From: Streptomyces orinoci
GTDB taxonomy: Bacteria > Actinomycetota > Actinomycetes > Streptomycetales > Streptomycetaceae
Length of the DNA: 64,000 bases
Assembly (NCBI RefSeq): GCF_003121295.1
Contig: NZ_PHNC01000031.1
Coordinates: 622,439 to 686,438 of the forward strand
Direction of reading: 5' to 3'
The number at the start of each line of letters is the position of its first letter. The first letter of the stretch is position 1. Below the pieces are notes generated by a model. The model worked only from the letters and a program-made list of their open reading frames with translations. It did no database searches and had not been told where the DNA came from. This document shows, piece by piece, positions 9,182 through 17,536 of this stretch. The translations under genes were made by a program, and so were the position numbers.

Positions 9182-10138
9182 TTAGGAACCGGTCGCTCCG
9201 CAGCCACCTGACGCCCATGCCTGGAAATGCGGTGCCCGCTCGATGAGTTCGCGATAGGACTCGGTGGCGGAGCGGAAGAGTGTCTCCGCGACCTCGGACG
9301 ACAGCCCCTCGCGCCGCCAGGCGAGCAGATAGCGGCACCACAGCGGGGTGCCGGTCAGCGGCTTGACCAGCACCCCGGGGATGGGCCGGATGGTCGCCTG
9401 CACCAGGGAGATGCCCAGGCCCTCGGAGATCATGTGCTGCAACTGCAGCCGGTCGCCCAGGAAGTGATGGACCGCGGCCGGGGTGAATCCGGCCGAGGCA
9501 CAGGCCGCGTAGAAGACCCCCGGCCATCCGGCGCCATCGTCCGGGGTCACAAACCACGCCTCGTCGGCCAGGTCGAGGAGCGCGATCTCCGTGCGGTGCT
9601 TGAGCCGGTGGTGAGCCGGCAGGGCGACGAACGACGGCTCGCTGACGATCCCCCGGTGTGCCACGGCATCGGAATGCGCCAGCTCCATGCCGGGGTAGTC
9701 CACGGCGATGGCGGCGTCCAGCTCGTTGTTCTCCAGCAGTTCCACGATCTCCGAGGAAGCGTAGACGCTGCTGACGGTCAGCGTGAGCTCCGGCAGCCGG
9801 CCGCGGATCCGGGCCACCATCCCGGGGAGCACAGGGGAGTTGGTGGCGGCCAGCCGCAGCACCTGACGTGCCATCGGGCGCATGGCCGGTCTTCGTCCGA
9901 TGGCGGCGGCGCGGTCCAGGACGTCCCGCGCCTGGGCCAGGACCTCGGCGCCGTACGGGGTCGGCTCCACGCCCGATGCCTTGCGCTCGAAGAGCGGCTC
10001 GCCGAAGTCGCGCTCGACCCGCTGCAATTGGGCGCTGATCGCCTGCTGTGAATAGCCGAGAACCCTGGCCGCCCGGCCCAGCGATCCGGCGTCGGCTATC
10101 GCACAGAGCACCCGCAGGTGCCGCAGTTCCAGGTCCAT
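9182..10138 (-). CDS. LysR-family transcriptional regulator
   Basis: A 318-aa regulator. Residues 1-60 are a clear LysR winged helix (MDLELRHLRVLCAIADAGSL, then SQQAISAQLQRVERDFGEPLFER). Residues about 90-300 are a periplasmic-binding-protein-like effector domain. It ends 169 bp from the collagenase start and runs in the same direction, so it is not divergent from its neighbours. Neither target nor inducer can be deduced; control of the collagenase gene or its own is possible. Confidence 0.88.
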   Translation of the reverse strand: MDLELRHLRVLCAIADAGSLGRAARVLGYSQQAISAQLQRVERDFGEPLFERKASGVEPTPYGAEVLAQARDVLDRAAAIGRRPAMRPMARQVLRLAATNSPVLPGMVARIRGRLPELTLTVSSVYASSEIVELLENNELDAAIAVDYPGMELAHSDAVAHRGIVSEPSFVALPAHHRLKHRTEIALLDLADEAWFVTPDDGAGWPGVFYAACASAGFTPAAVHHFLGDRLQLQHMISEGLGISLVQATIRPIPGVLVKPLTGTPLWCRYLLAWRREGLSSEVAETLFRSATESYRELIERAPHFQAWASGGCGATGS

Positions 10139-10271
10139 CCTCTTCCTCCGCCTGCCTCCGCCGTTGTGCGCTGCGGGTGCCGCGGAGTGCGGTGCCGCCG
10201 CGGTACCGCGCCCGGCGCCGGGACGCGCCGGGCCGCCCCGGTGGGTACGACCGCCGAAGGCGCGGTCGCCC

Positions 10272-11564
10272 TCAGCGGTACCGGATCACATGCAACCGCT
10301 CGACCCCCGTCATGTCGAGCGATGCCGGCTCGCCCGAGGCGCCGTCCACCAGGACGGTGCCCTGCTCCGTCCGGAGGGCGATCACCAGCCACCCCACCGC
10401 TTCCCGGCCGCGGCCGTCGGTGCGGCGTACCCAGGTCACGGCGCGCGCTCCGGTGGGGAGGGCGGCGAGGGCGCCCAACGCCCCTTGCCAGTCGGGGTGT
10501 TCGGAGACGGACATGACCGGGCCCAGCTCGGCAAGGGTCGGCGCGAACCAGGGGGCCCGGCCGGGCGCGGGCGGAGCGGGCATACCGGGCGAACCGGGAG
10601 TTTCTCCCGCGTCCCAGCGGGCGAGCCAGTTCCAGGGGTCGGCGTTGGGCAGTCCGAAGGGCGCGGTCTCATCCTTGGGGACGACGACCGTGGCGTCCAG
10701 CATGGCGTCCTGCCAGTGGCCGTCCCGCAGAAACCGCTTGGTGTTACAGGAGAAGACCCAGCCGCGCCGGGTCTCGTCCTGGGCGGTGGGCGCGGCCAGT
10801 TCGACCTGGCCCCGGTAGGCGTCGTCCAGCCAGAGCCGGGCCTTGGCGACCGCGGAGCCGAAGTCCCCCGCCGCCCGCTCCCATGGGGGACGGGCCCCGG
10901 CTCCGGGCAGGGCGCGCAGCAGGACCAGCTCGCGCACCCCGGAGGCGTCGAGCCGGGCCAGCGACGAGGTCAGTCCGTCCAGCAGGACCACCTGGCCCTT
11001 GTTGTTGTGCGCGTAGAGCAGATTGCCGGTGGCCTCCTGGCCGCCTATCTCGCGCCGCACCCACACCACGCCCCGGGTGTCCGGCCCCGGCTCCGCCACC
11101 GCCTTGATCACATCGTCCCAGTCGCCCGCCGGGACCTGCCCGAACTCGGGGAAGTAGCGCCGGTGCAGCCGTTTCCACCAGCCCGGGGCCTCATCCGACG
11201 GGCGCCAGGGCAGCGGCACGGATGGCGCTCCGCCGATCGCGGAGTGCAGGGCGACCAGGCAGCCCCGGGCATTGATGCGCCGGTCCTGCCCCTGGGCCCT
11301 GGCGGCCGCCTCCTGCGGCGGAACCGGCTCCAGGTCCGCGAGCGGCGCACTCGGCGCCGGGTGGAAGGGGGAGCCGCCGCCCTTGGGGACGACCACGGAG
11401 GCGGCGAGCATGGGCGTCGCCGGATAGCCGGGCTGGGGGAGGGGCCGGCAGGCGAACAGCCAGGCCGTCGCCGTCTCGTACACGGGCTGCGCGGTGGCCG
11501 GTTCGACCAGGCCGCCGTAGGTGGAGTGCAGCCAGGCCGCGGCTTGTTGCTGGGGGTTGGTCAT
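10272..11564 (-). CDS. Duplicated Imm35-like / inactive Tox-PL-like protein (YrhB-domain type)
   Basis: A 430-aa protein at the end of the toxin operon, with its ATG overlapping the stop of the Imm35 gene (TGATG). It contains two copies of a two-part unit. Segment A (residues about 8-72 and 238-305) carries WLxxxY, then VVVPK and PF, and resembles the neighbouring YrhB/Imm35 protein. Segment B (about 149-217 and 358-430) aligns with the last 75 residues of the toxin next door. It keeps the aromatic-Asp/Gln core, VWVRR, and LLDG/LVDG, but has Gly where the toxin has its catalytic His, and it lacks the Cys half. I infer an immunity or decoy role; this is not proven. Confidence 0.7.
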   Translation of the reverse strand: MTNPQQQAAAWLHSTYGGLVEPATAQPVYETATAWLFACRPLPQPGYPATPMLAASVVVPKGGGSPFHPAPSAPLADLEPVPPQEAAARAQGQDRRINARGCLVALHSAIGGAPSVPLPWRPSDEAPGWWKRLHRRYFPEFGQVPAGDWDDVIKAVAEPGPDTRGVVWVRREIGGQEATGNLLYAHNNKGQVVLLDGLTSSLARLDASGVRELVLLRALPGAGARPPWERAAGDFGSAVAKARLWLDDAYRGQVELAAPTAQDETRRGWVFSCNTKRFLRDGHWQDAMLDATVVVPKDETAPFGLPNADPWNWLARWDAGETPGSPGMPAPPAPGRAPWFAPTLAELGPVMSVSEHPDWQGALGALAALPTGARAVTWVRRTDGRGREAVGWLVIALRTEQGTVLVDGASGEPASLDMTGVERLHVIRYR

Positions 11565-11869
11565 CAACGGTCCTTTGTCCAGGGCCATTTGCGCTTGCCG
11601 CGCTGCTTCATGTACTCCTCCGTCGGCGGGAAGGTCGGAGCGAAATGTGCCGGCGTTCCGTCGTGCGGGGCCACGACGACCGAACTGAACGGGGCCTTTG
11701 TGGGGTCTCCGGTTTCCAGGTGCTCCTTGAAGTCGAAGCGCACGGTCCACCCGTAACGGAACCTGACCGCGGTTTCGGGCAGCATCACAATGGAATCCGG
11801 ACGGTCCGGGTAGGCCGTGGTCCGCAGGAAATGGGCGGCCGCCGCCACCGCCTCTTCTCTGGTGATCAT
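11564..11869 (-). CDS. YrhB/Imm35-type immunity protein
   Basis: A 101-aa protein resembling E. coli YrhB (Imm35). It begins with an MITREEAVAAAAHFL helix, then has WTVRFDFKEHLETGD (compare the FLETGD motif of YrhB), APF, a Gly-turn strand, and a C-terminal EEYMKQ helix. Imm35 proteins sit directly downstream of polymorphic toxin genes. Here the start overlaps the toxin stop by 4 nt (ATGA), so toxin and antidote are translationally coupled. It is the best candidate for the cognate immunity protein. Confidence 0.75.
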   Translation of the reverse strand: MITREEAVAAAAHFLRTTAYPDRPDSIVMLPETAVRFRYGWTVRFDFKEHLETGDPTKAPFSSVVVAPHDGTPAHFAPTFPPTEEYMKQRGKRKWPWTKDR

Positions 11870-13545
11870 TTGAGGACTCCATTTCGATACGGAATATGCC
11901 CGATCGATGAGACGTTCTTCTCCAGCATGCCGAGTTGTCCGCTCTGGCCGTCCAGAAAGACCACGCCATGCCGGGTGTTGACGGCATTGAAAACATGTGC
12001 CGTGCCGTTCGGGCGGCTGATGTAGACGACGCTGCGCGATCCCTCTCCCCGGGCTTTGAGATCGCGCACGATGTCATCGTAGTTGTTGACCATGTTGTAG
12101 TGGCCCTTGGGGTAGTTGTGCAGCCCGAGTTGCTCCGGCGGGACATGGTCGGGTGAGAGCTTGGGGGCGGCGCTGACCTCTATGCCGTCCAGCCGGCGGT
12201 CCACCGCGACCACATTGTGGCTGCAGTTGTCCACATATCCCGGCTTTCCCGTGTTGTTGACGTCCTTGAGCCAGGGATATTCCTCGTCCAGGAATTTCCT
12301 GGCCTTTCGGCCCTTCACCGAGTCGAAGTGGATGGCCTCTTCCTTGACATGCTTGGTGGAGCGCGCCAGCTTGCTCCACTTGCTCGCCCCGGCCGCCGCC
12401 TGTTCCGCCGCCCCCTCCTCGATCCCCCGGGCCAGGGCCCCCCGGGCGAGCCCGGCGCCCTTGGTGCCGAGGAGCTCGGGGATGAGGCGGCCGGCGAACT
12501 CGGAGGGGTCCTTCTCAAAGCCGTCCACCATGGCCTTGAGCGCCCGCTCGGGGTGGGCCGCGGTGGAGACCAGGCCGGAGAGCGTGGTCGAGACGCCCTG
12601 GAGGTACTCGGCCGGGTGGGTCAGGTTGTACGGATCCATGGGGTCGAGGCCGCGCACAAAGTTGACCAGCCCCGCAGTGCCCTTGACGACCCCGCCGGCG
12701 ACATGGGTCAGCTCCAGATTGACGGCCTCATAGCCGTCGGTGAGGTCATGGCCGAACCGGGAGAGGGGCGGCGGCTCGGCCGGGGCGTGTGCCAGGGCGG
12801 CCTTGACCTTGTCCCTGGCCTCCGCGGCCGCGGTGTTGCGCTGCTTCCGGGCGGCGGCGAGCTTCTCCCGGGCCGCCTTGATGTCCTCCCGGCCGGGGTC
12901 ATGGAACGGCTCGGGCACCGGACCGGGGTCCTGATTCTCCTTGACCTTGGCGTTATAGGCGTCAATGCGCTTGTTGTAGGCCTTGATGGCGTCCTCGGAT
13001 GCCTTCTTGCCCTTTTTGTAGAGCTCGATGGCCGCCTTGGCCTCGTCCTGCGCCCATTTCACGGTGTGCGCATAGGTCTCCAGCGCACCGCCGGCCGTTT
13101 CGCAGGCGTCGGCCGCGTGCAGCCACTTCACCGGGTGGGCGCCGAACTTCTCGCGGAAGGCGTCACCGCCCATGCCCTTCCAGCCCGAGGTGTCCACCTT
13201 CTTCATGCCGGTGCCGACCTTGTCGAAGGCGGTGAAGAAGTCCTTGAGGTGCTTGGCGGTCTGCTGGATGTTGTGCGGGTTGCCATGAACCAGGTCATTG
13301 GGGTGGTCGGACTCGCCGAGCTGCTGTTCGCCGGGGGTGGCGCCGAGATCGGAGGCGACCTCGTCGCCCCAGTGGTCCACGGCATGGGCCGCGTCGTGCA
13401 GACCCACCATGTCCAGGCCGTCGCCGACCCGGTGCGCACCCCAGTCGATGCCCTCGCCGACCAGCTTCTCGCCCTGGTGCCAGCCGTCCTCAAGCTTGCC
13501 GAGGCCCTTGTTGAGCCCGCCCTTGATGTCCCCGAGGATGCCCAT
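11866..13545 (-). CDS. T7SS-type polymorphic toxin with C-terminal papain-fold (glutamine deamidase-like) domain
   Basis: A 559-aa effector. Residues 1-160 resemble the putative T7SS-secreted N-terminal domain: a MGILGDIKGG start, a WxxG-rich amphipathic region, and a helical WXG-like segment with SGWKGMGGDAFREKF. Residues about 160-260 are Lys/Glu/Ala-rich helices and residues about 260-420 are a linker. The last 120 residues resemble Tox-PL: Cys441 in DNCSHNVVAVD, His517 in TAHVFNAVN and Asp532 in FLDGQSG form the expected catalytic triad. Such domains deamidate or cleave host-cell proteins; the target is unknown. There is no signal peptide, in keeping with export by an ESX-like system encoded elsewhere. 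Start overlaps the upstream stop at 13545. Confidence 0.82.
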   Translation of the reverse strand: MGILGDIKGGLNKGLGKLEDGWHQGEKLVGEGIDWGAHRVGDGLDMVGLHDAAHAVDHWGDEVASDLGATPGEQQLGESDHPNDLVHGNPHNIQQTAKHLKDFFTAFDKVGTGMKKVDTSGWKGMGGDAFREKFGAHPVKWLHAADACETAGGALETYAHTVKWAQDEAKAAIELYKKGKKASEDAIKAYNKRIDAYNAKVKENQDPGPVPEPFHDPGREDIKAAREKLAAARKQRNTAAAEARDKVKAALAHAPAEPPPLSRFGHDLTDGYEAVNLELTHVAGGVVKGTAGLVNFVRGLDPMDPYNLTHPAEYLQGVSTTLSGLVSTAAHPERALKAMVDGFEKDPSEFAGRLIPELLGTKGAGLARGALARGIEEGAAEQAAAGASKWSKLARSTKHVKEEAIHFDSVKGRKARKFLDEEYPWLKDVNNTGKPGYVDNCSHNVVAVDRRLDGIEVSAAPKLSPDHVPPEQLGLHNYPKGHYNMVNNYDDIVRDLKARGEGSRSVVYISRPNGTAHVFNAVNTRHGVVFLDGQSGQLGMLEKNVSSIGHIPYRNGVLK

Positions 13546-14210
13546 CAGCCCTCATCCCCGCCCTGCTGGGTACGGGCGCGCTCCTCGGGCGAGGGGCCGA
13601 AGTTGTCGTCCAGCATCTTGTTGTACTGAGCGTCCGAGATCCCGAAGGCGCTGTGCAGGTTCTCCGGGTTGAGGCCCATCGGGCCCACGGTGTGCGAGGT
13701 CATCACATCCCGGCCGGCGTCCTTCCAGCCCTGGACGCTGTTGTCATAGGCCTGCTCAAAGGATTTCTCGCTGTAGTCCGCGTGCAGGGACTGGCCGGCG
13801 ATGTCGCCCCAGCCCTGCTGGGTGACCTGGTCCTCCGAGGCATGCGGATTGCCGACGACCGAGTTCAGCCCGATCTTGAGTGAGCCCTCCACATATTTGT
13901 CGGTCTCGTAGTACGTGCCGGCCGAGATGCCCGTCTTCTTCGCCAGGGCATTGCCTTCGTTGATCAGCGAACGCACTCCCCACTCCCACCGCTCGCAGAA
14001 GGAGTGGAACTCGTCCGTCAGGCCCTCGTGCCCCAGGTCGAGGCCCGACAGCTCCAGTTCGCTGAAGCCGCGGCCCGCGCCCGCCATGCCGACCATGCCG
14101 AGATCCTTCAGCTCGGCCAGCGCCATGGTCAGGCCCTTGGCGATATCGGCCATGCCGCCCGTGTCCAGGCCGTCCGTGCCCCCGTGCGCTCCGGCGCCCC
14201 CGCTCACCAC
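13545..14210 (-). CDS. WXG-like helical protein of a type VII toxin operon
   Basis: A 221-aa, mainly helical protein rich in Gly at its N-terminus. The segment FHSFCERWEWGVRSLINEG, followed by a long amphipathic helix with YYETDKYVEGSLK, resembles ESX/WXG100-type partners. The C-terminal half has repeated W-G motifs. It lies between the SseB-like gene (GTG start overlapping its stop) and the toxin (1-nt overlap), so all are co-translated. A role as secretion partner or chaperone of the toxin is inferred from position. The GTG at 14210 follows GGAGGAG by a good distance; GTG at 14207 is also possible. Confidence 0.65.
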   Translation of the reverse strand: MVSGGAGAHGGTDGLDTGGMADIAKGLTMALAELKDLGMVGMAGAGRGFSELELSGLDLGHEGLTDEFHSFCERWEWGVRSLINEGNALAKKTGISAGTYYETDKYVEGSLKIGLNSVVGNPHASEDQVTQQGWGDIAGQSLHADYSEKSFEQAYDNSVQGWKDAGRDVMTSHTVGPMGLNPENLHSAFGISDAQYNKMLDDNFGPSPEERARTQQGGDEG

Positions 14211-14716
14211 CGTGTCTCCTCCCCGTTGGTGACGCGCCCGTCACCCATGAAGCCTCTGTTCACCGCGTAACTGTCCGGAACGATCCCGGCCACCGGCGGG
14301 AGAAGCAGCGCCTGCTGTGGGCCGTCGGCCGCGTCCAGGGCCACCCCGCAGGGCACTCCCGCCGCCGGAACGGCCGCTTCCAGCAGCCGCGCCCCGAGCA
14401 CCGTCTGGTAGGTCCACTCCCGGTGGCCCTCTTCCCGCGCCAGTGCGTAACGGGCCAGCGCCGCCTCGTCGGAGAAGGCCAGGATCCAGCGCACCCCGCC
14501 GAAATCGGCGGTCAGCCAGCCGTCATCCCGGTAAGGGACGAGCACGGCCGTGGCCCGGAACGCCGCCAGGCGTGCGGTGAACTCCTGCCGCCGGGCCTCC
14601 ACTTCGGCCCCCGGAGCCTGTCGGCCCTCGCTCCGTGGCGAAGACGTCATTTCCGTGTATTCGGCGATTTTTGAGCGCTGCACCGGCGCCTTCCCGCCGC
14701 CCCCGTTGTCGTTCAT
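14204..14716 (-). CDS. SseB-like N-terminal-domain protein
   Basis: A 170-aa protein. The middle part reads FRATAVLVPYRDDGWLTAD and GGVRWILAFSDEAALARYA, typical of the SseB N-terminal family in actinobacteria. These proteins often lead or flank ESX-type effector genes. This is the first gene of the five-gene toxin operon. The start ATG at 14716 has only a weak AGGGT-type ribosome binding site; the methionine 22 residues in is an alternative. The biochemical role is unknown. Confidence 0.7.
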   Translation of the reverse strand: MNDNGGGGKAPVQRSKIAEYTEMTSSPRSEGRQAPGAEVEARRQEFTARLAAFRATAVLVPYRDDGWLTADFGGVRWILAFSDEAALARYALAREEGHREWTYQTVLGARLLEAAVPAAGVPCGVALDAADGPQQALLLPPVAGIVPDSYAVNRGFMGDGRVTNGEETRW

Positions 14717-15401
14717 CGGATCTACCCTGGCATACCTCCGGGCCTGCCCTGTCCGGGGGTAACACTCCTGGAACCGGGCCCAGTTGTCCGGTTGCCGAGC
14801 GTGCCGCACCGGTGCGCACAGTAACCGGAACATCTTTTTCCAGAACCTCTTGCCTCGGGGACGAAGCAGGCGCAAACTGGCAAATACACCAGCCAACCGG
14901 TGAGAGCCGCACCGTCGGTGGAGACGTTCATCGGCGAGTGACCCCCATCTCGGCGACTGGCTAGGCCCCCGGAAGGGCACATATCGAGGACCAGGGTTGT
15001 CAGCGACGACTGACGGCTCGCGGAATCGGTATGGAGCGCCGGGGGCTGTGTTTTGCCCGGGGGCGGCTACAAAGCGCGATCGGGCGGACACCCGGCGAAG
15101 TGGCGGCCGGAGTTGACAAGGGTTTGACATAAGCCTGTTGGGGCCTTGTCAGACGGCCGTTGGCACCGGAATCCCGGCCGAAGAAGCTGATTACCAGTTT
15201 CCGCAGCACTGTATCGATGCACCGATGTGCGTCCGGCCGGCCGCGTTGTGAAGCGGCCGCTTCGTATGCCGCTCCTCCGCGGGGACCGCGCGCATTCGAC
15301 GCGGAATCACTGTGTCACCGAGGGACACCACAGGGTGATTCCCCGTGTTTCGCGCTGCGTTGATCTCACCTATGCCTTCCGACTCCCCCGAGGAGAGGTA
15401 G
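14717..15401. other. Long divergent intergenic region between toxin operon and PKS remnant
   Basis: 685 bp with no credible gene on either strand. It must hold the toxin-operon promoter (left) and the monooxygenase promoter (right). Two TTGACA hexamers occur at 15113 and 15124 without a convincing -10. A hairpin lies at 15303-15342. Since the PKS cluster to the right is decayed, part of this may be leftover sequence, but I cannot recognise any gene in it. Confidence 0.5.
15303..15342 (+). promoter_or_regulatory. Stem-loop in the leader of the FAD monooxygenase gene
   Basis: GGAATCAC pairs with GTGATTCC at the base, and an inner GTGTC/GACAC helix closes a 7-nt loop, with a lopsided internal loop between. 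It ends 59 bp before the start codon and has no T-run. It could be an operator or an mRNA leader structure. Confidence 0.4.
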
Positions 15402-16901
15402 ATGGATGCTCCAGTCGATGCTTCAGTCATAGTCGCCGGTGCGGGCCCGGCCGGTCTTACGCTCGCCTCGGAACTGCGGCTGGCGGGGGTCGATGTCATC
15501 GTCCTGGAACGCCTGCCGCGGCCGACCGGGGAGTCGCGCGGGCTGGGATTCACCACCCGCACCATGGAGGTGTTCGACCAGCGCGGACTGCTGCCCCGGC
15601 TGGGCGAGATGGGCACCAGCAACGCCGGTCGTTTCGGCGGCCTGCCAGTGGACTTCGGGGTGCTGGACAGTGTGCACCAGGCGGCCAAGACGGTGCCCCA
15701 GTCGGTCACCGAGGCCATGCTGGAGGAATGGGCGCGCGAACTGGGCGCGGATATCCGGCGCGGATATGAACTGTTGGGGATCCGCGATACGGGCGAGGTG
15801 GTGGAGGCCGAGGTCGGCGGGCCGGACGGAGATGAATTCCAGCTCACCGCCCCGTACTTGGTGGGCTGTGACGGCGGACGCAGCACGGTCCGCAAGGCGG
15901 CCGGATTCCAATTCCCGGGCACCGCGGCCACGATGGAGATGTTCCTGGCCGATATCCGGGGTGTGGAGCTCAAGCCACGGCTGATCGGCGAGACCCTGCC
16001 CGGCGGCATGGTGATGGCCGGGCCGCTGGGGGACGGCGGCTGGACCAGGATCATCGTCTGTGAGCATGGCGCCGAGCCCCGGCGGCGTACCGAACCGCCC
16101 TCCTTCCAGGAGGCGGCCGCCGCCTGGGAGCGGATCACCGGTATCGACATCTCGCGTGCCGAGGCCGGCTGGGTCAGTGCCTTCGGGGACGCCACCCGCC
16201 AGGTCACCGAGTACCGCCGGGGCCGGGTGCTGCTGGCCGGTGACGCCGCGCATATCCATCTGCCGGCCGGCGGCCAGGGCATGAACACCGGCATCCAGGA
16301 CGCGGTCAACCTCGGCTGGAAGCTGGCCGCGGTGGTACGCGGCACCGCCCACCCGGAGCTGCTGGACACCTATCACGGCGAGCGGTACCCGGTCGGTGAG
16401 CGGCTGATGCTCAATACCAAGGCCCAGGGCCTGCTCTTCCGCAGCGGCCCGGAGATCCAGCCGCTGCGCGCTGTGCTCGCCGAGCTGATCCGCTATGAGG
16501 AGGTCAGCCGCCATCTCGCGGGCATGGTCAGCGGGTTGGAGATCCGCTATGACGTCGGACCGGGCAGCCATCCGCTGCTGGGCCGCCGGATGCCGCATCT
16601 GGAGCTGGTCGGCGAGCGGCGCAAGACCAGCAGCACCGAACTGCTGCACCCGGCGCGCGGGGTGCTGCTGGACCTGGAGGACAACAGCCGGCTGCGCAAC
16701 AGGGCGGCGGGCTGGTCGGACCGGATCGACCTGGTGACCGCCGCCCCGCACGGCCTCACCCAGGACAGCCCGCTGTGGGGCACCCCGGCCGTCCTGGTGC
16801 GCCCGGACGGGCATCTGGCCTGGGCCGCCCCGGGCAGCCACCACGACCTGCCGATGGCGCTGGACCGCTGGTTCGGCCCGTCCCGCTTCCAGCGCGCCTG
16901 A
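15402..16901 (+). CDS. FAD-dependent aromatic-polyketide monooxygenase
   Basis: A 499-aa class A flavoprotein hydroxylase of the PgaE/RdmE group that oxygenates polycyclic aromatic polyketides. The N-terminal dinucleotide-binding motif is GAGPAGLTLASEL. It also has the DG motif in VGCDGGRSTVRKAAG, the second FAD motif GDAAHIHLPAGGQGMNTGIQDA, and the C-terminal thioredoxin-like domain. Length is normal and no lesion is seen. The ribosome binding site AGGAGAGG precedes the ATG. It is the first gene of a degraded type II PKS cluster, so its substrate may no longer be made here. Confidence 0.9.
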   Translation: MDAPVDASVIVAGAGPAGLTLASELRLAGVDVIVLERLPRPTGESRGLGFTTRTMEVFDQRGLLPRLGEMGTSNAGRFGGLPVDFGVLDSVHQAAKTVPQSVTEAMLEEWARELGADIRRGYELLGIRDTGEVVEAEVGGPDGDEFQLTAPYLVGCDGGRSTVRKAAGFQFPGTAATMEMFLADIRGVELKPRLIGETLPGGMVMAGPLGDGGWTRIIVCEHGAEPRRRTEPPSFQEAAAAWERITGIDISRAEAGWVSAFGDATRQVTEYRRGRVLLAGDAAHIHLPAGGQGMNTGIQDAVNLGWKLAAVVRGTAHPELLDTYHGERYPVGERLMLNTKAQGLLFRSGPEIQPLRAVLAELIRYEEVSRHLAGMVSGLEIRYDVGPGSHPLLGRRMPHLELVGERRKTSSTELLHPARGVLLDLEDNSRLRNRAAGWSDRIDLVTAAPHGLTQDSPLWGTPAVLVRPDGHLAWAAPGSHHDLPMALDRWFGPSRFQRA

Positions 16902-16910
16902 ACAGCGGCC

Positions 16911-17493
16911 GTGCCTGGCAGGGAGCTCAAGGCGCTCTGGAGCCAGGGCAGTCGCTATGTCAGCGCCTACCAGTCCTTCGCCTGGTTCTATGCGGTCAAC
17001 AGCGGTCAGATCTCCATCCGCAACGGGCTGCGCGGCCCCTTCGACGCCGCGGCCTCGGGCCATGTGCCGGGCGAGGGCGGCGCCTTGCTGGTGCTGGAGG
17101 AGCTGGACGCCGCCCGGAGGCGCGGCGCCCGGCGAGATCGATGTGGTGTTCGCCGACGCGGCCGCCGTCCCGGAGCTGGACCGGATCGAGGCCGGGGCGA
17201 TCAACGCGGTGTTCGGCGCCCGCTCCGTCCCGGTGACGGTGCCCAAGACGATGACCGGACGGCTCAACTCCGGTGCCGCGCCGCTGGTTCTGGCCACCGC
17301 GCTGCTGGCCATCCGGGATGGCGTCATTCCGCTGTCCATCGGCATCGCCCCCGCCGAGGACTACCGGCTCGACCTGGTCACCGGGCGGCCGCGTACCGCA
17401 CCGGTGCGCTCCGCCCTGGTGGTGGCCAGGGGCCAGGGCGGCTTCAACTCCGCACTGGTGGTACGGGCGCCGGGCGCCGGCGAAGCCGCGTAG
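16911..17493 (+). pseudogene. Chain-length factor (KS-beta) remnant
   Basis: Three islands of a type II PKS chain-length factor are joined. First comes the middle part with YVSAYQSFAWFYAVNSGQ and ISIRNGLRGP, then FDAAASGHVPGEGGALLVLEEL, then from about 17140 in another frame the C-terminal part with DVVFADAAAVPELD, PKTMTGRLNSGAAP and ARGQGGFNSALVVRA. The first ~110 residues and two internal stretches are gone, including the region around the CLF active-site glutamine. About 190 of about 410 residues remain. The first internal junction (about 17038) is in frame; the second (about 17130) shifts the frame. The KS-alpha gene that should precede it is absent. Confidence 0.88.
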
Positions 17494-17536
17494 CCGTAAG
17501 CACGAGCAACCCATGAGCACCGAGGAAAGGACCGCC

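Noticed and set aside
6992..9211. 739-codon plus-strand open frame opposite the collagenase gene
   Set aside because: It is antisense to a gene with a full signal peptide and zinc site; its translation is Gly/Val/Ala-rich with no motif, as expected of a shadow frame in GC-rich DNA.
10272..15130. Prophage or integrative element carrying the toxin operon
   Set aside because: No integrase, attachment repeats or tRNA junction were seen at the borders, and base composition is like the surroundings.
15000..15209. 69-codon minus-strand ORF in the long intergenic region
   Set aside because: No ribosome binding site, no recognisable family, and Ser/Arg/Pro-rich composition.
15423..17345. 640-codon minus-strand open frame opposite the monooxygenase and CLF remnant
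   Set aside because: No start signal or family motif; the plus strand carries recognisable FAD and CLF motifs.
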